A DNA stretch of 64,000 nucleotides from Neorhizobium galegae bv. officinalis. GTDB taxonomy: Bacteria; Pseudomonadota; Alphaproteobacteria; Rhizobiales; Rhizobiaceae. Made by a program: the position numbers and the translations under genes. How positions within the stretch are numbered: position 1 is the stretch's first letter; each line of letters opens with the position of its first letter. The notes beneath the pieces were generated by a model. The model had not been told where the DNA came from, searched no databases, and saw nothing but the letters and a program-made list of their open reading frames with translations. Of this stretch, positions 34,109 through 45,799 are shown piece after piece. The stretch covers positions 496,001 to 560,000 of the forward strand of contig CCRI01000001.1 in NCBI GenBank assembly GCA_000985875.1, given 5' to 3'.

Positions 34109-34762
34109 TCAGCCGATATGGCTCAGCAACTCGCTCGGATGATGGATGATCGCGTCGGCGCCGGCCTTGTTCAGCTCGTCAACCGAGGCATAACCCCAGG
34201 CAACGCCGATCGCCGTGGCGCCGGCCGCCTTCGCCATCTGCATATCGTAAATGGCATCACCGATGACAAGAGTGTCGGAAGGTTTCATCCCGGTCTCGTC
34301 GCAGCATTCGGTCACCATTGCCGGATGCGGTTTCGAGGGACAGTCGTCGGCGGTGCGAGACACCATGAAAAACTTGTCGAAGCCATGCGTCTCGACGACC
34401 AGATTCAGGCCGCGTCGTGATTTTCCGGTGACCGCGCCGATCAGCAGGTCTTTGCGCGGACCGATCGTGTAGATCAGCTCGCGGATCCCTTCGAACAACG
34501 GCTCCTTGAAGCCGAGATCCTGGCGCACGACGGCAAACAGCGTCTTGTAATAGGCCATCATCTCGACGGCTTCCTCGTCCGCATGCGGCTTGCCCTGCAT
34601 GCGGGCGATCGCGATGTCGAGCGTCAGCCCGATGATCGCCTTGGTGTCTTCCACCTTCGGTTCCGGCTTGTCGAAATGGGCAAAGGTGCGGCGCATGGTT
34701 TCGTGGATCAGGCTCGCGCTGTCGACCAGCGTGCCGTCGCAATCGAAAAGAACCAGTTTCAT
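34109..34762 (-). CDS. HAD-superfamily phosphatase (phosphoglycolate phosphatase-like)
   Basis: 217-residue HAD hydrolase: motif I 'LVLFDCDGTLVDSASLIHET', helical cap, motif II Thr in 'IGAVTGKSRRGL', Lys in 'SKPHPAMV', motif IV 'VIGDAIYDMQMAKAAGA'. The substrate is not determined; a small phosphorylated metabolite is likely. Its ATG overlaps the rluC stop by 4 bp (ATGA), a sign of translational coupling. Confidence 0.9.
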   Translation of the reverse strand: MKLVLFDCDGTLVDSASLIHETMRRTFAHFDKPEPKVEDTKAIIGLTLDIAIARMQGKPHADEEAVEMMAYYKTLFAVVRQDLGFKEPLFEGIRELIYTIGPRKDLLIGAVTGKSRRGLNLVVETHGFDKFFMVSRTADDCPSKPHPAMVTECCDETGMKPSDTLVIGDAIYDMQMAKAAGATAIGVAWGYASVDELNKAGADAIIHHPSELLSHIG

Positions 34763-35751
34763 TCGTCGTCGTCCCTGCGCCCGTTTTCCATGTCGAACCC
34801 GAGAAGGTTCCAGCTCTGCACCATATGCGGCGGCAAAGGTGCCGTGACCTTCAGCCGTCCGCCGTTCGGATGCGGGATGTCGATATGGCGCGCGTGCAGA
34901 TGCAGCTTCTTCTGGATGCCGCCCGGAAAATCCCAGTTGTGGTCGTCGTCGAAATATTTCGGGTCGCCGATGATCGGATGGCCGATATGCAGCGCATGGA
35001 CGCGCAGCTGGTGGGTGCGGCCGGTATAGGGCTCCATCTCCAGCCAGCAGAGCGTCTGCGCCGCCATTTCCAGGACGCGGTAATAGGACACCGCGTGATC
35101 GGCCCCCTCCTCGCCATGCCTGGCGATCCGCATGCGGTCGCCATCCGGCGTCTGTTCCTTCACCAGCCAGGTGGAGATCTTGTCCTCGTGCTTGCGCGGC
35201 ACGCCCTTGACCAGCGCCCAATAGGTCTTCTTGGTATCCCGTTCACGGAAGGCGGCAGTCAGCTTCTGCGCAGCGCCCCGGGTGCGGGCGATCACCAGCA
35301 CGCCCGATGTGTCGCGGTCGAGCCGGTGCACGAGCCGCGGCTTCTCACCCTTGGGGCTCACCCAGCTGTCCAGCATCTGGTCGATATGGCGTGCGACGCC
35401 CGATCCGCCCTGCACTGCAAGTCCGGCCGGCTTGTTGAGCACGATGACCTTCTCGTCCTCGTGCAGGACCATGCGCGACAGCAGTTCAAAATCGCTGGAA
35501 TGCTTGAGATCCTTTCCGGCGATCGGCCCCGCCTTCTTGGCATCGACGTCCAGAGGCGGAATGCGCACCGTCTGTCCCGGCTGTACGCGGGCGTCGGATT
35601 TCACCCGTCCGCCGTCGACGCGAACCTGTCCGGAACGCAGCAGTTTCTGGAGCGGCCCGAAACCGAGGCCCGGGTAGTGGATCTTGAACCAGCGGTCGAG
35701 ACGCATTCCCGCTTCGTCCGCTTCGACGCGGATATGCTCGATGCCTGCCAT
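34759..35751 (-). CDS. rluC: RluC/RluA family 23S rRNA pseudouridine synthase
   Basis: 330 residues. An N-terminal S4 RNA-binding domain ('AGMRLDRWFKIHYPGLGFGPLQKLLRSGQVRVDGGRV') precedes the catalytic domain with Asp in 'PRLVHRLDRDTSGVLVIAR' and the 'PYTGRTHQLRVHALHIGHPIIGDPKY' motif. It converts specific uridines in 23S rRNA; the exact positions cannot be deduced. Start ATG 35751 matches the family. First gene of the RluC-HAD-ATP12 operon. Confidence 0.93.
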   Translation of the reverse strand: MAGIEHIRVEADEAGMRLDRWFKIHYPGLGFGPLQKLLRSGQVRVDGGRVKSDARVQPGQTVRIPPLDVDAKKAGPIAGKDLKHSSDFELLSRMVLHEDEKVIVLNKPAGLAVQGGSGVARHIDQMLDSWVSPKGEKPRLVHRLDRDTSGVLVIARTRGAAQKLTAAFRERDTKKTYWALVKGVPRKHEDKISTWLVKEQTPDGDRMRIARHGEEGADHAVSYYRVLEMAAQTLCWLEMEPYTGRTHQLRVHALHIGHPIIGDPKYFDDDHNWDFPGGIQKKLHLHARHIDIPHPNGGRLKVTAPLPPHMVQSWNLLGFDMENGRRDDDE

Positions 35752-35800
35752 CAAAGCTCTTTCATATCTATGTGTGGACCGGCGGCCCTTTGCCCGGTCT

Positions 35801-36178
35801 TTAGAGCATTGCCCGCCCGAGCGCCAGTCCGGCGAAAACCGCGCCCAGCGAGATTGCGACGCTCGCGACGATATAGGTGACACCCACCATGGTCGCGCCC
35901 CGCTCCAGGAGCGACACGACATCCAGCGAAAAGGCCGAGAACGTCGTGAAGCCGCCGAGAAAGCCGGTGATGATCAGCAACCGCATCTCGGGCGACGCAT
36001 CGAAGCGCCGGACGATGAGTTCGGCGAGAAAGCCGATTGCGAACGAGCCGGCGACGTTGACCGCAAGCGTCCCCCAGGGAAAGGTCGGCCCCCAAAGGCG
36101 CAGCGCCCAGAGCCCGACGAGATAGCGGCAGACGGAGCCGATCGCCCCGCCGATGGCGACGAGAAGCATGTTGGTCAT
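35801..36178 (-). CDS. crcB: Fluoride ion transporter CrcB
   Basis: 125-residue Fluc-type fluoride channel subunit with four helices that dimerises in opposite orientations in the inner membrane. Motifs: 'GGAIGSVCRYLVG', 'GTLAVNVAGSFAIGFLAELI' with the pore Asn, and 'GFLGGFTTFSAFSLDVVSLLE' with the Phe/Thr/Ser track. The ATG at 36178 begins the domain. No fluoride riboswitch is recognisable upstream. rluC follows 49 bp further downstream on the same strand. Confidence 0.93.
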   Translation of the reverse strand: MTNMLLVAIGGAIGSVCRYLVGLWALRLWGPTFPWGTLAVNVAGSFAIGFLAELIVRRFDASPEMRLLIITGFLGGFTTFSAFSLDVVSLLERGATMVGVTYIVASVAISLGAVFAGLALGRAML

Positions 36179-36302
36179 GGAGCTTTCTCTAGAACAGAAA
36201 CAAGAATCGTCAAATCGATAAAATGCCGACGTTTTGTTTAAAGGGGAACAAATCAGGGCCGCCGTAATTATCATATTCTGAGAAAACAGAGTGGTAGGCG
36301 AG

Positions 36303-36581
36303 ATGACACTACTGGTCAGCATATCGGCAAGCACCGCCGCCCTCGCCATCGAGGCGCTGAAGCCCGGCCGGCGCATCTCGGCCAAGGATCAGGTCAAGGA
36401 CATCAAGGCCGATGCGGACCGCAACCAGCGCCGCGCTGAAAACGCTAGCGACCCCGCCGATACCGAATTCATGATCCCCGCCACCACCGTTTCGCTCGAC
36501 ATGCTCACCGCCGACCAGAAGCCACGCCAGCAGGTCACGTTCAGCCAGGTCGAATCGGCCTATCGCGATCTGGAAGATTGA
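36303..36581 (+). CDS. Small conserved protein of unknown function
   Basis: 92 residues beginning MTLLVSISASTAALAIEALK. A hydrophobic N-terminal 16 residues is followed by a charged stretch ('RRISAKDQVKDIKADADRNQRRAENASDPADTEF') and a mixed C-terminal part. It resembles small rhizobial proteins but I do not recognise a function. GTG 36291 is an alternative start. Convergent with the EAL gene. Confidence 0.65.
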   Translation: MTLLVSISASTAALAIEALKPGRRISAKDQVKDIKADADRNQRRAENASDPADTEFMIPATTVSLDMLTADQKPRQQVTFSQVESAYRDLED

Positions 36582-36598
36582 GGTCACTCGGCAGGTCC

Positions 36599-38194
36599 TC
36601 AGGCCGCCACGCATCGGATATTCTCCCGCCCGCTCCCCGAGCGGGCTTTTGCGTTTCGGTGGTAATCGATGAAGTCCGCGGCCGGCAGCGGTTTCGAGAA
36701 CAGCCAGCCCTGGCCGAGACCCACGTCGTGAGCCCTCAGATAGTCCGCCTGCTCCTCCGTCTCCACGCCTTCCGCGACGATCTTCAGATCGAGCGTCTTC
36801 GCCATTTCGATGATGTGGCCGGTGACCGCGCTGGTGGCGCTGTTGCGGCCGATCGTGTCGACGAAGGACTTGTCGATCTTCAGCGCATCCATGGGTAGCC
36901 CCTGCAGGTACTGCAGGCTGGAATATCCGGTGCCGAAATCGTCGATCGCCACCGAGTGGCCCCTTTGCCGAGCCTGTGTCAATGTCGCCCGCGCCGCTTC
37001 GATGTCGATGAAGCCGCGTTCGGTGGCCTCCAGCCAGATCTGCCCTGCCGCTATCCCGGTCTTCGCGAGTTTCTCGTCGAGCACATCGAGGATGCGCCCG
37101 GAGCTGACATCGGCGGCGGAAAGGTTGACGGCGATATGCAGCGCACCTTCAGCCCTGAGCAATCCTCCGAGATCGGCAATGATCGCTTCGATGACCTGGT
37201 CGGTGATCGGCAGAATGAGCCCGCTCTCCTCTGCGAGCGGAATGAACAGGTCCGGGCGCACCAGCGACCCATCCGGCCGCCGCCAGCGCACCAGGGCCTC
37301 GGCGCCGATGCAGATGCCGGTCTTGAGCTCGATGATCGGCTGGTAGTGGACGATGAATTCGCGCTTGCGCACCGCGATCGCCAGCTCGCCGAGCGGCGAC
37401 AGTCTTTTCTTGGACAGCCAGACCACAACGCCGACGATGAAGATGGCGACGAAGGCGCCGACCGGCAGCAGCAGGAGCTGTTCTTCCCGCAATCTGCCGG
37501 TCAGGTTGGAGCGCGGCTCCATGGCGATCGCGATCAGCCCCTTATCGTGCGCCACCGCGTAGAGCGCCGAGGAGGTCATGCCGTTCTTCGGCTCGTCGAT
37601 CAGAGCGTTGACGAGGTCCTTTTCCGGGGAGTTGAGTTCGTTGATCAGCATTCCCTGCCGGTTGGCGAGCGCCAGGGAGATGTCGGCGTCCACCAGGATA
37701 TCGACAAAGCGGGCCGGATCGACCAGCACGTTATAGGGGCCATAATGGAGCGCCATCATGGGATTGCCCATGCTGACCGCCGGCTGCACGCGTGTGGCCA
37801 CTTCCACGCCGTCCGGCGTCATGTAGTCGATCCACGGCCTGTCGACCTTGCGCTCCTCGATCCCCCACGAAGTGCATTTCAACAGGCCGTTCTCGAAGTA
37901 ACCGACTTCCTTGACCGAAGGCGTATTGAAGGCGATCACCCGCATCCGGGCGATATGCTGGTCCGAACAAGGCACCAGGCGCGGATAGGCGAGCGAATCG
38001 AGCGCCGCCCGCGCATCCTCAAACGTCCTGCTCGCACGCATGATCGTCTGCTCGGCGAGCCGTTCGAGATTGTTCTGCTGTTTCTCGACCGTGATGATCC
38101 ACGAAATATAAACCATCGCGCCAATCGGAATGACTGCGCCGAGCAGGCCGAGAAAAATGGCCGCCGCAATCACCCGAGAACGTCGCAGTTCCAT
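36599..38194 (-). CDS. CSS-motif cyclic-di-GMP phosphodiesterase (EAL domain)
   Basis: 531-residue inner-membrane enzyme degrading c-di-GMP. An N-terminal helix (about 8-34), a periplasmic redox-sensing CSS domain with Cys76 ('LVPCSDQH') and Cys107 ('LLKCTSWG'), a second helix (about 240-260), then the EAL domain from about 275: Glu299 in 'GAEALVRW', 'VNLS', 'LEATERGF', 'IDDFGTGYSS', 'LKIDKSFV' and 'VAEGVET', all catalytic positions intact. In related PdeB/PdeC-type proteins a periplasmic disulfide controls activity. The double PilZ protein elsewhere in the window is a possible effector. Confidence 0.94.
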   Translation of the reverse strand: MELRRSRVIAAAIFLGLLGAVIPIGAMVYISWIITVEKQQNNLERLAEQTIMRASRTFEDARAALDSLAYPRLVPCSDQHIARMRVIAFNTPSVKEVGYFENGLLKCTSWGIEERKVDRPWIDYMTPDGVEVATRVQPAVSMGNPMMALHYGPYNVLVDPARFVDILVDADISLALANRQGMLINELNSPEKDLVNALIDEPKNGMTSSALYAVAHDKGLIAIAMEPRSNLTGRLREEQLLLLPVGAFVAIFIVGVVVWLSKKRLSPLGELAIAVRKREFIVHYQPIIELKTGICIGAEALVRWRRPDGSLVRPDLFIPLAEESGLILPITDQVIEAIIADLGGLLRAEGALHIAVNLSAADVSSGRILDVLDEKLAKTGIAAGQIWLEATERGFIDIEAARATLTQARQRGHSVAIDDFGTGYSSLQYLQGLPMDALKIDKSFVDTIGRNSATSAVTGHIIEMAKTLDLKIVAEGVETEEQADYLRAHDVGLGQGWLFSKPLPAADFIDYHRNAKARSGSGRENIRCVAA

Positions 38195-38336
38195 TGCCGA
38201 AACCTTTGATAAGAGGTCTTGGCTTATTCATCGCGGACTTCTGTTAAGATTCATTGATACAACTCGATCAGGTTGTATCGAAGCATTTTCTAAAACCCCG
38301 CCAGTTGCACCGCCTGGGCGGAAACCCCTCGGCTTG

Positions 38337-38822
38337 CTAGGTCCGCTTGCCGGCAAAACGCAGCGGAAGACCGTCGAAGGCCTTGATTTCCTTGAGGACG
38401 AAGGTCGTTTGCATTTCCTTGATGCGCGGTAACCGCCGCAACGTCGACATGGCGAAATCCGCATAGGCGTCGAGATCCGGTGAGACGACCTGCAGCAGGA
38501 AATCCGCGTCACCCGCGATGCTGTAGCAGGCGACCACCTCGTCGAGCCCGATCACCTCGGCAGCGAACGCTTCCGCCTCTTCTTCGCTATGACTGTCGAT
38601 CTTGACGCGGATGAAGGCGAGCACGCCGAGGCCGATCGCCTTTCGGTCCAGCACCGCCTTGTAGCCTTGGATGACGCCCGTCTCCTCCAAATGCCGCACG
38701 CGCCGCCAACTCGGAGATGTGGAAAGCCCGATCCTGTCCGCGAGCGCCTGATTGGTCAGCCGGCCGTCCTCCTGCAACGCTTCCAGAATTCGTATATCCG
38801 CCGGCTCGACGTCGCTTGCCAT
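38337..38822 (-). CDS. Lrp/AsnC family transcriptional regulator
   Basis: 161-residue regulator. Helix-turn-helix in 'ILEALQEDGRLTNQALADRIGLSTSPSWRRVRHLEETGVIQGYKAVLDRKAIGLGV', followed by the RAM ligand-binding domain ('VVACYSIAGDADFLLQVVSPDLDAYADFAMSTLRRLPRIKEMQTTFVLKEIK'). It is divergent from the DUF2000 gene; rhizobial pairs of this kind suggest that the regulator controls the neighbour. Ligand (an amino acid) unknown. Confidence 0.92.
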   Translation of the reverse strand: MASDVEPADIRILEALQEDGRLTNQALADRIGLSTSPSWRRVRHLEETGVIQGYKAVLDRKAIGLGVLAFIRVKIDSHSEEEAEAFAAEVIGLDEVVACYSIAGDADFLLQVVSPDLDAYADFAMSTLRRLPRIKEMQTTFVLKEIKAFDGLPLRFAGKRT

Positions 38823-38961
38823 TAAACTCTACCCCCCAACTCAATTGTAATGGGTAGATCCTACCTCGAAATGCTGGAATCGAGAAGTAAAAGGCAGGAT
38901 CGACCGGACGCTCTCGAGTAATCTGCAGACCCTCTTCCACTGATGGATACCCTGCTCGCCC

Positions 38962-39378
38962 ATGACCGACGACACTCGCATCGCCATCATCGTCAACCCA
39001 ACCCTGCCGCTCGGCCTCCTTGCCAACACGGCTGGCGCCATCTCGATCGGCCTCGGCGCTCGCGTGCCCGCGCTCGCGGCTCGCCGGCTGACCGATCGCC
39101 ACGGTCGCACGATCGATATCAGTTCTTCCCTGCCGGTGCCGATCCTGCAGGCGCCGGCGGATACGATCAGATCCCTGATGCTGAAGGCCATGGAGCAGCT
39201 CCAGAACCACGCAATCGTGCCTTTTCCAGCCTTCGCCAGATCCTTGCACGACTACCGCGACTACGAGACCGCTTTCCCCGATCGCGATCTCGCGGAAGAG
39301 GAGATCGACGGCCTTGGCCTCGCCGGGCCTTCGAAATGGATAAAGTCGCTGACTGGCAGCCTCAAACTGCTGCGCTAG
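38962..39378 (+). CDS. DUF2000 family protein
   Basis: 138-residue protein of the DUF2000 family, cytosolic ('IAIIVNPTLPLGLLANTAGAISIGLGARVPAL', 'RTIDISSSLPVPILQAPADTIRSLMLKAM', 'MEQLQNHAIVPFPAFARSLHDYRDYE'). The fold is related to peptidyl-tRNA hydrolase 2-like proteins. It is probably controlled by the divergent Lrp gene. No biochemical function known. Confidence 0.85.
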   Translation: MTDDTRIAIIVNPTLPLGLLANTAGAISIGLGARVPALAARRLTDRHGRTIDISSSLPVPILQAPADTIRSLMLKAMEQLQNHAIVPFPAFARSLHDYRDYETAFPDRDLAEEEIDGLGLAGPSKWIKSLTGSLKLLR

Positions 39379-39384
39379 AGACGA

Positions 39385-39410
39385 AGAGCCCGCTCCGGGA
39401 AGCGGGCTCT
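39385..39410. terminator. Bidirectional hairpin between DUF2000 and PCuAC genes
   Basis: Perfect 10-bp stem AGAGCCCGCT / AGCGGGCTCT with loop CCGGGA, 7 bp after the DUF2000 stop and 7 bp beyond the convergent PCuAC stop. Confidence 0.75.
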
Positions 39411-39417
39411 ATCGAAA

Positions 39418-39906
39418 TCACTTGTGTACGTGGCCGCCCGGCCCCGCCGCCTCGACCGGCAGTGTGATATCAACCTTGCCGGCCTTCTCGAAGGTCAGTG
39501 TCACCGGCACCTTGCCGCCCTGCTTGAAGGGTTCCTTGACCTTGATGAACATCAGATGCAGTCCGCCGGGCGTCAATTCGACGGTTTTGCCCGCCGGCAG
39601 GGCGATCCCCGTATCGAGCTTGCGCATTTTCATCACCTCGCCCTGCATCGCCATCTCGTGCAACTCCACGGTGCCCGAGGCCGGCGACGAGACCGACACC
39701 AGCATGTCGTCGGATTTGCCGGTGTTCCTGATGGTGAGATAACCGCCGCCAACCGGTTGGCCGGGCAGCATCGCCTTGGTGAAGGCGCTGGTGATTTCGA
39801 GGTCGGCGACCTTGGCGGGCGCATCTTGCGCGGCCGTGGCGCCCGCAATGACGATGCCGGTCGCAGCGAAAATGCCGAGGAAGGCGAGTTTGGTGAAGGT
39901 TTTCAT
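39418..39906 (-). CDS. PCu(A)C-type periplasmic copper chaperone
   Basis: 162 residues with a signal peptide (MKTFTKLAFLGIFAATGIVIAGATAA). Family motifs of the H(M)X10MX21HXM type are visible: 'VELHEMAMQGEVMKMRKLD' and 'GGLHLMFIKVKEPF'. These proteins bind Cu(I) in the periplasm and donate it to the CuA site of cytochrome oxidase. A His-containing C-terminus ('PGGHVHK') may add metal binding. It lies 67 bp downstream of a DUF2946-like gene with which it probably forms a copper unit. Confidence 0.93.
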   Translation of the reverse strand: MKTFTKLAFLGIFAATGIVIAGATAAQDAPAKVADLEITSAFTKAMLPGQPVGGGYLTIRNTGKSDDMLVSVSSPASGTVELHEMAMQGEVMKMRKLDTGIALPAGKTVELTPGGLHLMFIKVKEPFKQGGKVPVTLTFEKAGKVDITLPVEAAGPGGHVHK

Positions 39907-39973
39907 GGTATATCCCCATGCGGTGACGGGATCTGTGCCGATCGACCGCGATTGATCTGAGCAGGTTGACGGA

Positions 39974-40351
39974 TCAGATGGAAATCGGGGGCGCGCGGGA
40001 TTTCGGCTGGATAACGGCGGTCGTGCCGAGCACTTCGGGAAACTGGCCGAGCGGATTGGCAAGCGAGGCATGCTCTCCGCCAAGCCAGGCCTCTTCGTCC
40101 GGCGGGGGCAGGATGACCGATGCGGAGAGCAGGCAGACTTCGCAGAGCGGTTTTGCCGCCGGCATCCGGTGACCGTGGTCGCCTTCCGAGCAGATGTCGG
40201 CAAACGTGCCGTCCGGGAGCCGATAATCTTCGCTGTAGGAATCGAGCGGCGCTGAGGCCTGCACCGGCTGATGGGCAAATCCCAGCAAAAGCAGCAGCAT
40301 CGCGCAGAAAACGCGCGTTAAGTTCGCCGCCGTGTTGAGCCGTGCCGTCAT
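39974..40351 (-). CDS. DUF2946-like exported protein
   Basis: 125 residues beginning MTARLNTAANLTRVFCAMLL, with an N-terminal signal/anchor (about 10-30). The mature part carries the DUF2946-type signature 'AKPLCEVCLLSASVILPPP' with a CxxC pair, and an upstream Cys in 'DICSEGDHGHR' plus His residues. The family is found next to copper chaperones, and the CxxC plus His suggests metal handling. The ATG at 40351 was chosen by the signal peptide; a longer start at 40405 is open. Confidence 0.75.
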   Translation of the reverse strand: MTARLNTAANLTRVFCAMLLLLLGFAHQPVQASAPLDSYSEDYRLPDGTFADICSEGDHGHRMPAAKPLCEVCLLSASVILPPPDEEAWLGGEHASLANPLGQFPEVLGTTAVIQPKSRAPPISI

Positions 40352-40549
40352 CGTCTCGCCTGTCCGAATGCCTGCCGGAATAACCCAAATCGCAGCAAAG
40401 CGCAAAAGCCCTTTTTGCCGCGGTTTTTTCAGTCATTTCGCCAGCCGTTGCATTAGATCAAATCGCATTTGCTGCGCTGCGACAAAAATCTTGGTGCCAG
40501 CGACATCGGGGGCTTGCCAAACCGTCAGCGAGGTCGATAATACCGGCCA

Positions 40550-40715
40550 GACTCGCTGGGAGAAGCCGCTTCAATGCGGTGCCGAAGGAGCAACCGCCCC
40601 GGAAACTCTCAGGCAAAAGGACCAGCAGTCGACCGACAGGAACTCTGGAGAGAAGCCCGAAGAGGGCTCGCCGAAGGGATAACAATCTCAGGCGACAAGG
40701 ACAGAGGGGGCTCAT
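40550..40715 (+). ncRNA. Tandem glycine riboswitch
   Basis: Two glycine aptamers in tandem before gcvT. Aptamer 1 (about 40556-40632) holds 'GGGAGAAG ... GCCGAAGGAGCAA ... GGAAACTCTCAGGCAAAAGGAC'; aptamer 2 (about 40643-40713) holds 'GGAGAGAAG ... GCCGAAGGGATAA ... AATCTCAGGCGACAAGGACAGAGG'. The conserved cores around GCCGAAGGNG and CTCAGGCNAAAGGAC are typical. Glycine binding turns on the glycine cleavage operon. Confidence 0.95.
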
Positions 40716-40781
40716 AAACCGGTGCGTCACTGCGCCTGAATCTGAGCCGGCGCTTGAAATGCGCCAACCCTGGAGGCGTCC

Positions 40782-41918
40782 TTGGACGATCAAACCGTTC
40801 TCAAGACCACCCCGCTTCACGCCCTCCATCTGTCGCTCGGCGCCAGGATGGTGCCCTTTGCGGGCTACGACATGCCGGTGCAATATCCGGCAGGCGTGCT
40901 GAAGGAACATCTGCACACCCGCAGCGCCGCCGGCCTGTTCGACGTCTCCCATATGGGCCAGGTCGTCATCCGCGCGAAATCCGGCGCTTACGAGGATGCG
41001 GCGCTTGCGCTCGAAACGCTGGTGCCCGTCGATATCCTCGGCCTGAAGCCCGGCCGCCAGCGCTACGGCTTCTTCACCGACGACAATGGCGGAATTCTCG
41101 ACGACCTGATGATCACCAACCGCGGCGACCACCTATTCGTCGTCGTCAACGCGTCGTGCAAGGAGGCCGACCTCGCCCACATGCAGGCGCATCTGACCGG
41201 TTGCGACGTCGAACTTCTCGACGACCGCGCGCTCATCGCTCTCCAGGGTCCGCGCGCCGAGGGCGCCCTGGCGGCTCTCTGGCCGGACGTCACCTCCATG
41301 AAGTTCATGGACGTCCGCGACGCGTCTCTGCACGATGTCGACTGCATCGTCTCCCGGTCCGGTTATTCCGGCGAGGACGGGTTCGAGATCTCGGTGCCGG
41401 CGGACCAGGCCGAGCAGATCGCCAAGGCGCTGCTCGAAGATCTGCACTGCCAGCCGATCGGTCTCGGCGCCCGCGATTCGCTGCGCCTCGAAGCAGGCCT
41501 CTGTCTCTATGGCAACGACATCGACACCACCATCTCGCCGATCGAGGCAGCGCTGGAATGGGCGATCCAGAAACCCCGCCGCCTGGGCGGCGCCCGTGCC
41601 GGTGGCTTCCCGGGCGCCGACCGCATCCTCGGTGAACTGGCGAACGGCACCTCCCGCCGCCGCATCGGCCTGAAGCCGGAGGGCAAGGCGCCCGTCCGCG
41701 CCCATGCCAAGCTTTATGCGGATGCCGAGGGCAGGACCGAACTCGGCGAAGTCACCTCCGGCACCTTCGGCCCCTCGGTCGAAGGCCCCGTCGCCATGGG
41801 CTATGTCCCGACCCGCTTTGCCGAACCCGGCTGCCAGATTTTTGCTGAGGTGCGCGGCAAATACCTGCCCCTCACCGTCGCTGCCCTTCCCTTCATCACC
41901 CCCACCTACAAACGATAA
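40782..41918 (+). CDS. gcvT: Glycine cleavage system T protein (aminomethyltransferase)
   Basis: 378-residue enzyme transferring the methylene group from aminomethyl-H protein to tetrahydrofolate. Motifs: '[26 protein letters not shown]', '[12 protein letters not shown]', '[15 protein letters not shown]', and '[19 protein letters not shown]' with the catalytic Asp. TTG start at 40782 with GGAGG 5 bp upstream; no better ATG exists. The 16-bp gap to gcvH and overlap of gcvH with gcvP make one transcript controlled by the riboswitch. Confidence 0.95.
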   Translation: MDDQTVLKTTPLHALHLSLGARMVPFAGYDMPVQYPAGVLKEHLHTRSAAGLFDVSHMGQVVIRAKSGAYEDAALALETLVPVDILGLKPGRQRYGFFTDDNGGILDDLMITNRGDHLFVVVNASCKEADLAHMQAHLTGCDVELLDDRALIALQGPRAEGALAALWPDVTSMKFMDVRDASLHDVDCIVSRSGYSGEDGFEISVPADQAEQIAKALLEDLHCQPIGLGARDSLRLEAGLCLYGNDIDTTISPIEAALEWAIQKPRRLGGARAGGFPGADRILGELANGTSRRRIGLKPEGKAPVRAHAKLYADAEGRTELGEVTSGTFGPSVEGPVAMGYVPTRFAEPGCQIFAEVRGKYLPLTVAALPFITPTYKR

Positions 41919-41934
41919 TCCTCCGGAGAGAACC

Positions 41935-42293
41935 ATGTTGAAATTCACCGCCGAACACGAATGGCTGAAGCTCGAGGACGGTGTCGCCACCGTCGGCATC
42001 ACCTCTCACGCTGCCGAACAGCTCGGCGACCTCGTTTTCGTGGAACTGCCGGAAGTCGGCGCCGAACTGACCAAGGACGGCAATGCCGCGACCGTGGAAA
42101 GCGTCAAGGCCGCCTCCGACGTCTATTGTCCGCTGGATGGCGAAGTCACCGAGGTCAACCAGGCGATCGTCGACGACCCCTCGATCGTCAATTCCGATCC
42201 GCAGGGCAAGGGCTGGTTCTTCAAGCTGAAGCTGAAGAACGCCACCGACGCCGACGCGCTGATGGACGAAGCCGCCTACCAGGACCTGATCGC

Positions 42294-42297
<4 letters not shown>
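41935..42297 (+). CDS. gcvH: Glycine cleavage system H protein
   Basis: 120-residue lipoyl carrier: '[40 protein letters not shown]' then the lipoylation Lys in '[21 protein letters not shown]'. The lipoyl group shuttles between P, T and L proteins; LipB (in this window) attaches the octanoyl precursor. GGAGAG precedes the ATG. It overlaps gcvP by 4 bp (ATGA). Confidence 0.97.
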
Positions 42298-45161
<2,864 letters not shown>

Positions 45162-45245
45162 GGGCAGTCCATCGGCACCTCGCCCTCCAATCTCCCTCGC
45201 GATAGGCGATTGCCTAAAGGACGCGAGATGATGCGGCAGTCTTAA

Positions 45246-45310
45246 CCCTCCCCCTTGTGGGGAGGGTGGCCGGCAGGCGGGAGGGGTTTTATACCGGGTG
45301 AAGCCCTCCC
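45246..45310. repeat. Intergenic palindromic repeat element
   Basis: Two hairpins in 65 bp: CCCTCCCC (45246-45253) / GGGGAGGG (45259-45266), and GGGAGGG (45279-45285) / CCCTCCC (45304-45310). The layout and the sequence around 'CTCCCCCTTGTGGGGAGGG' resemble the dispersed palindromic repeats found between genes of many rhizobia. It probably also acts as the transcript end of gcvTHP. Confidence 0.65.
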
Positions 45311-45460
45311 CAGCATCCCCTATGCGATTGCCCTGCCACAAAGAGGGGCGCGCCCCGTTCCGGCACAGATGTGCCACGCCGCGCTACGCTTCCCTTACCC
45401 TTCCCGTTCAGTCTTCCTTGAAGCTCTTGCCGTAAAACCGGTTCCATCGGGATTTCGGGG

Positions 45461-45799
45461 ATGGTGGCGATGGGTCTGTCGAGTGTGATGAGCATTGCGG
45501 TTTCGGGCATGCAGGCCCAGGCAAAACGCCTCGCAACCGCCGCGCACAACATCGCCAATGCCGGTACGCCCGGCTACAACCGCCTCGACACGCATGTCTC
45601 GACGCAGACCGATCCCGGCGGCGTCACCACCACCGTCACCCCCTCCACCTCCGTCACCTTCCCCGACAGCTCGAATGTCGACATGGCAAGCGAAATGCTC
45701 GACGCCTTCACCTCGGCGCAGGGTTATGCGGCCAACGCGGCTGCGTTCGAGACGGGGGCGGACATGTGGGATGTGTTGATGAGTATCAAGCGGGATTGA
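45461..45799 (+). CDS. Orphan flagellar rod-like (FlgB/FlgC-type) short protein
   Basis: 112 residues with the flagellar rod N-terminal signature 'AKRLATAAHNIANAGTPGYNRLDTHVST' and a short C-terminal amphipathic segment ('MASEMLDAFTSAQGYAANAAAFETGADMWDVLMSIKRD') typical of the C-terminal helix of rod/hook proteins. It is much shorter than FlgC (about 140) or FlgE, and no flagellar gene is adjacent, so it is a stand-alone homologue. Two starts are possible (45461, 45470). Role in motility not supported by context. Confidence 0.75.
   Translation: MVAMGLSSVMSIAVSGMQAQAKRLATAAHNIANAGTPGYNRLDTHVSTQTDPGGVTTTVTPSTSVTFPDSSNVDMASEMLDAFTSAQGYAANAAAFETGADMWDVLMSIKRD

Noticed and set aside
36179..36302. 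Possible fluoride riboswitch upstream of crcB
   Set aside because: The conserved pseudoknot elements of the crcB motif are not visible in the minus-strand leader.
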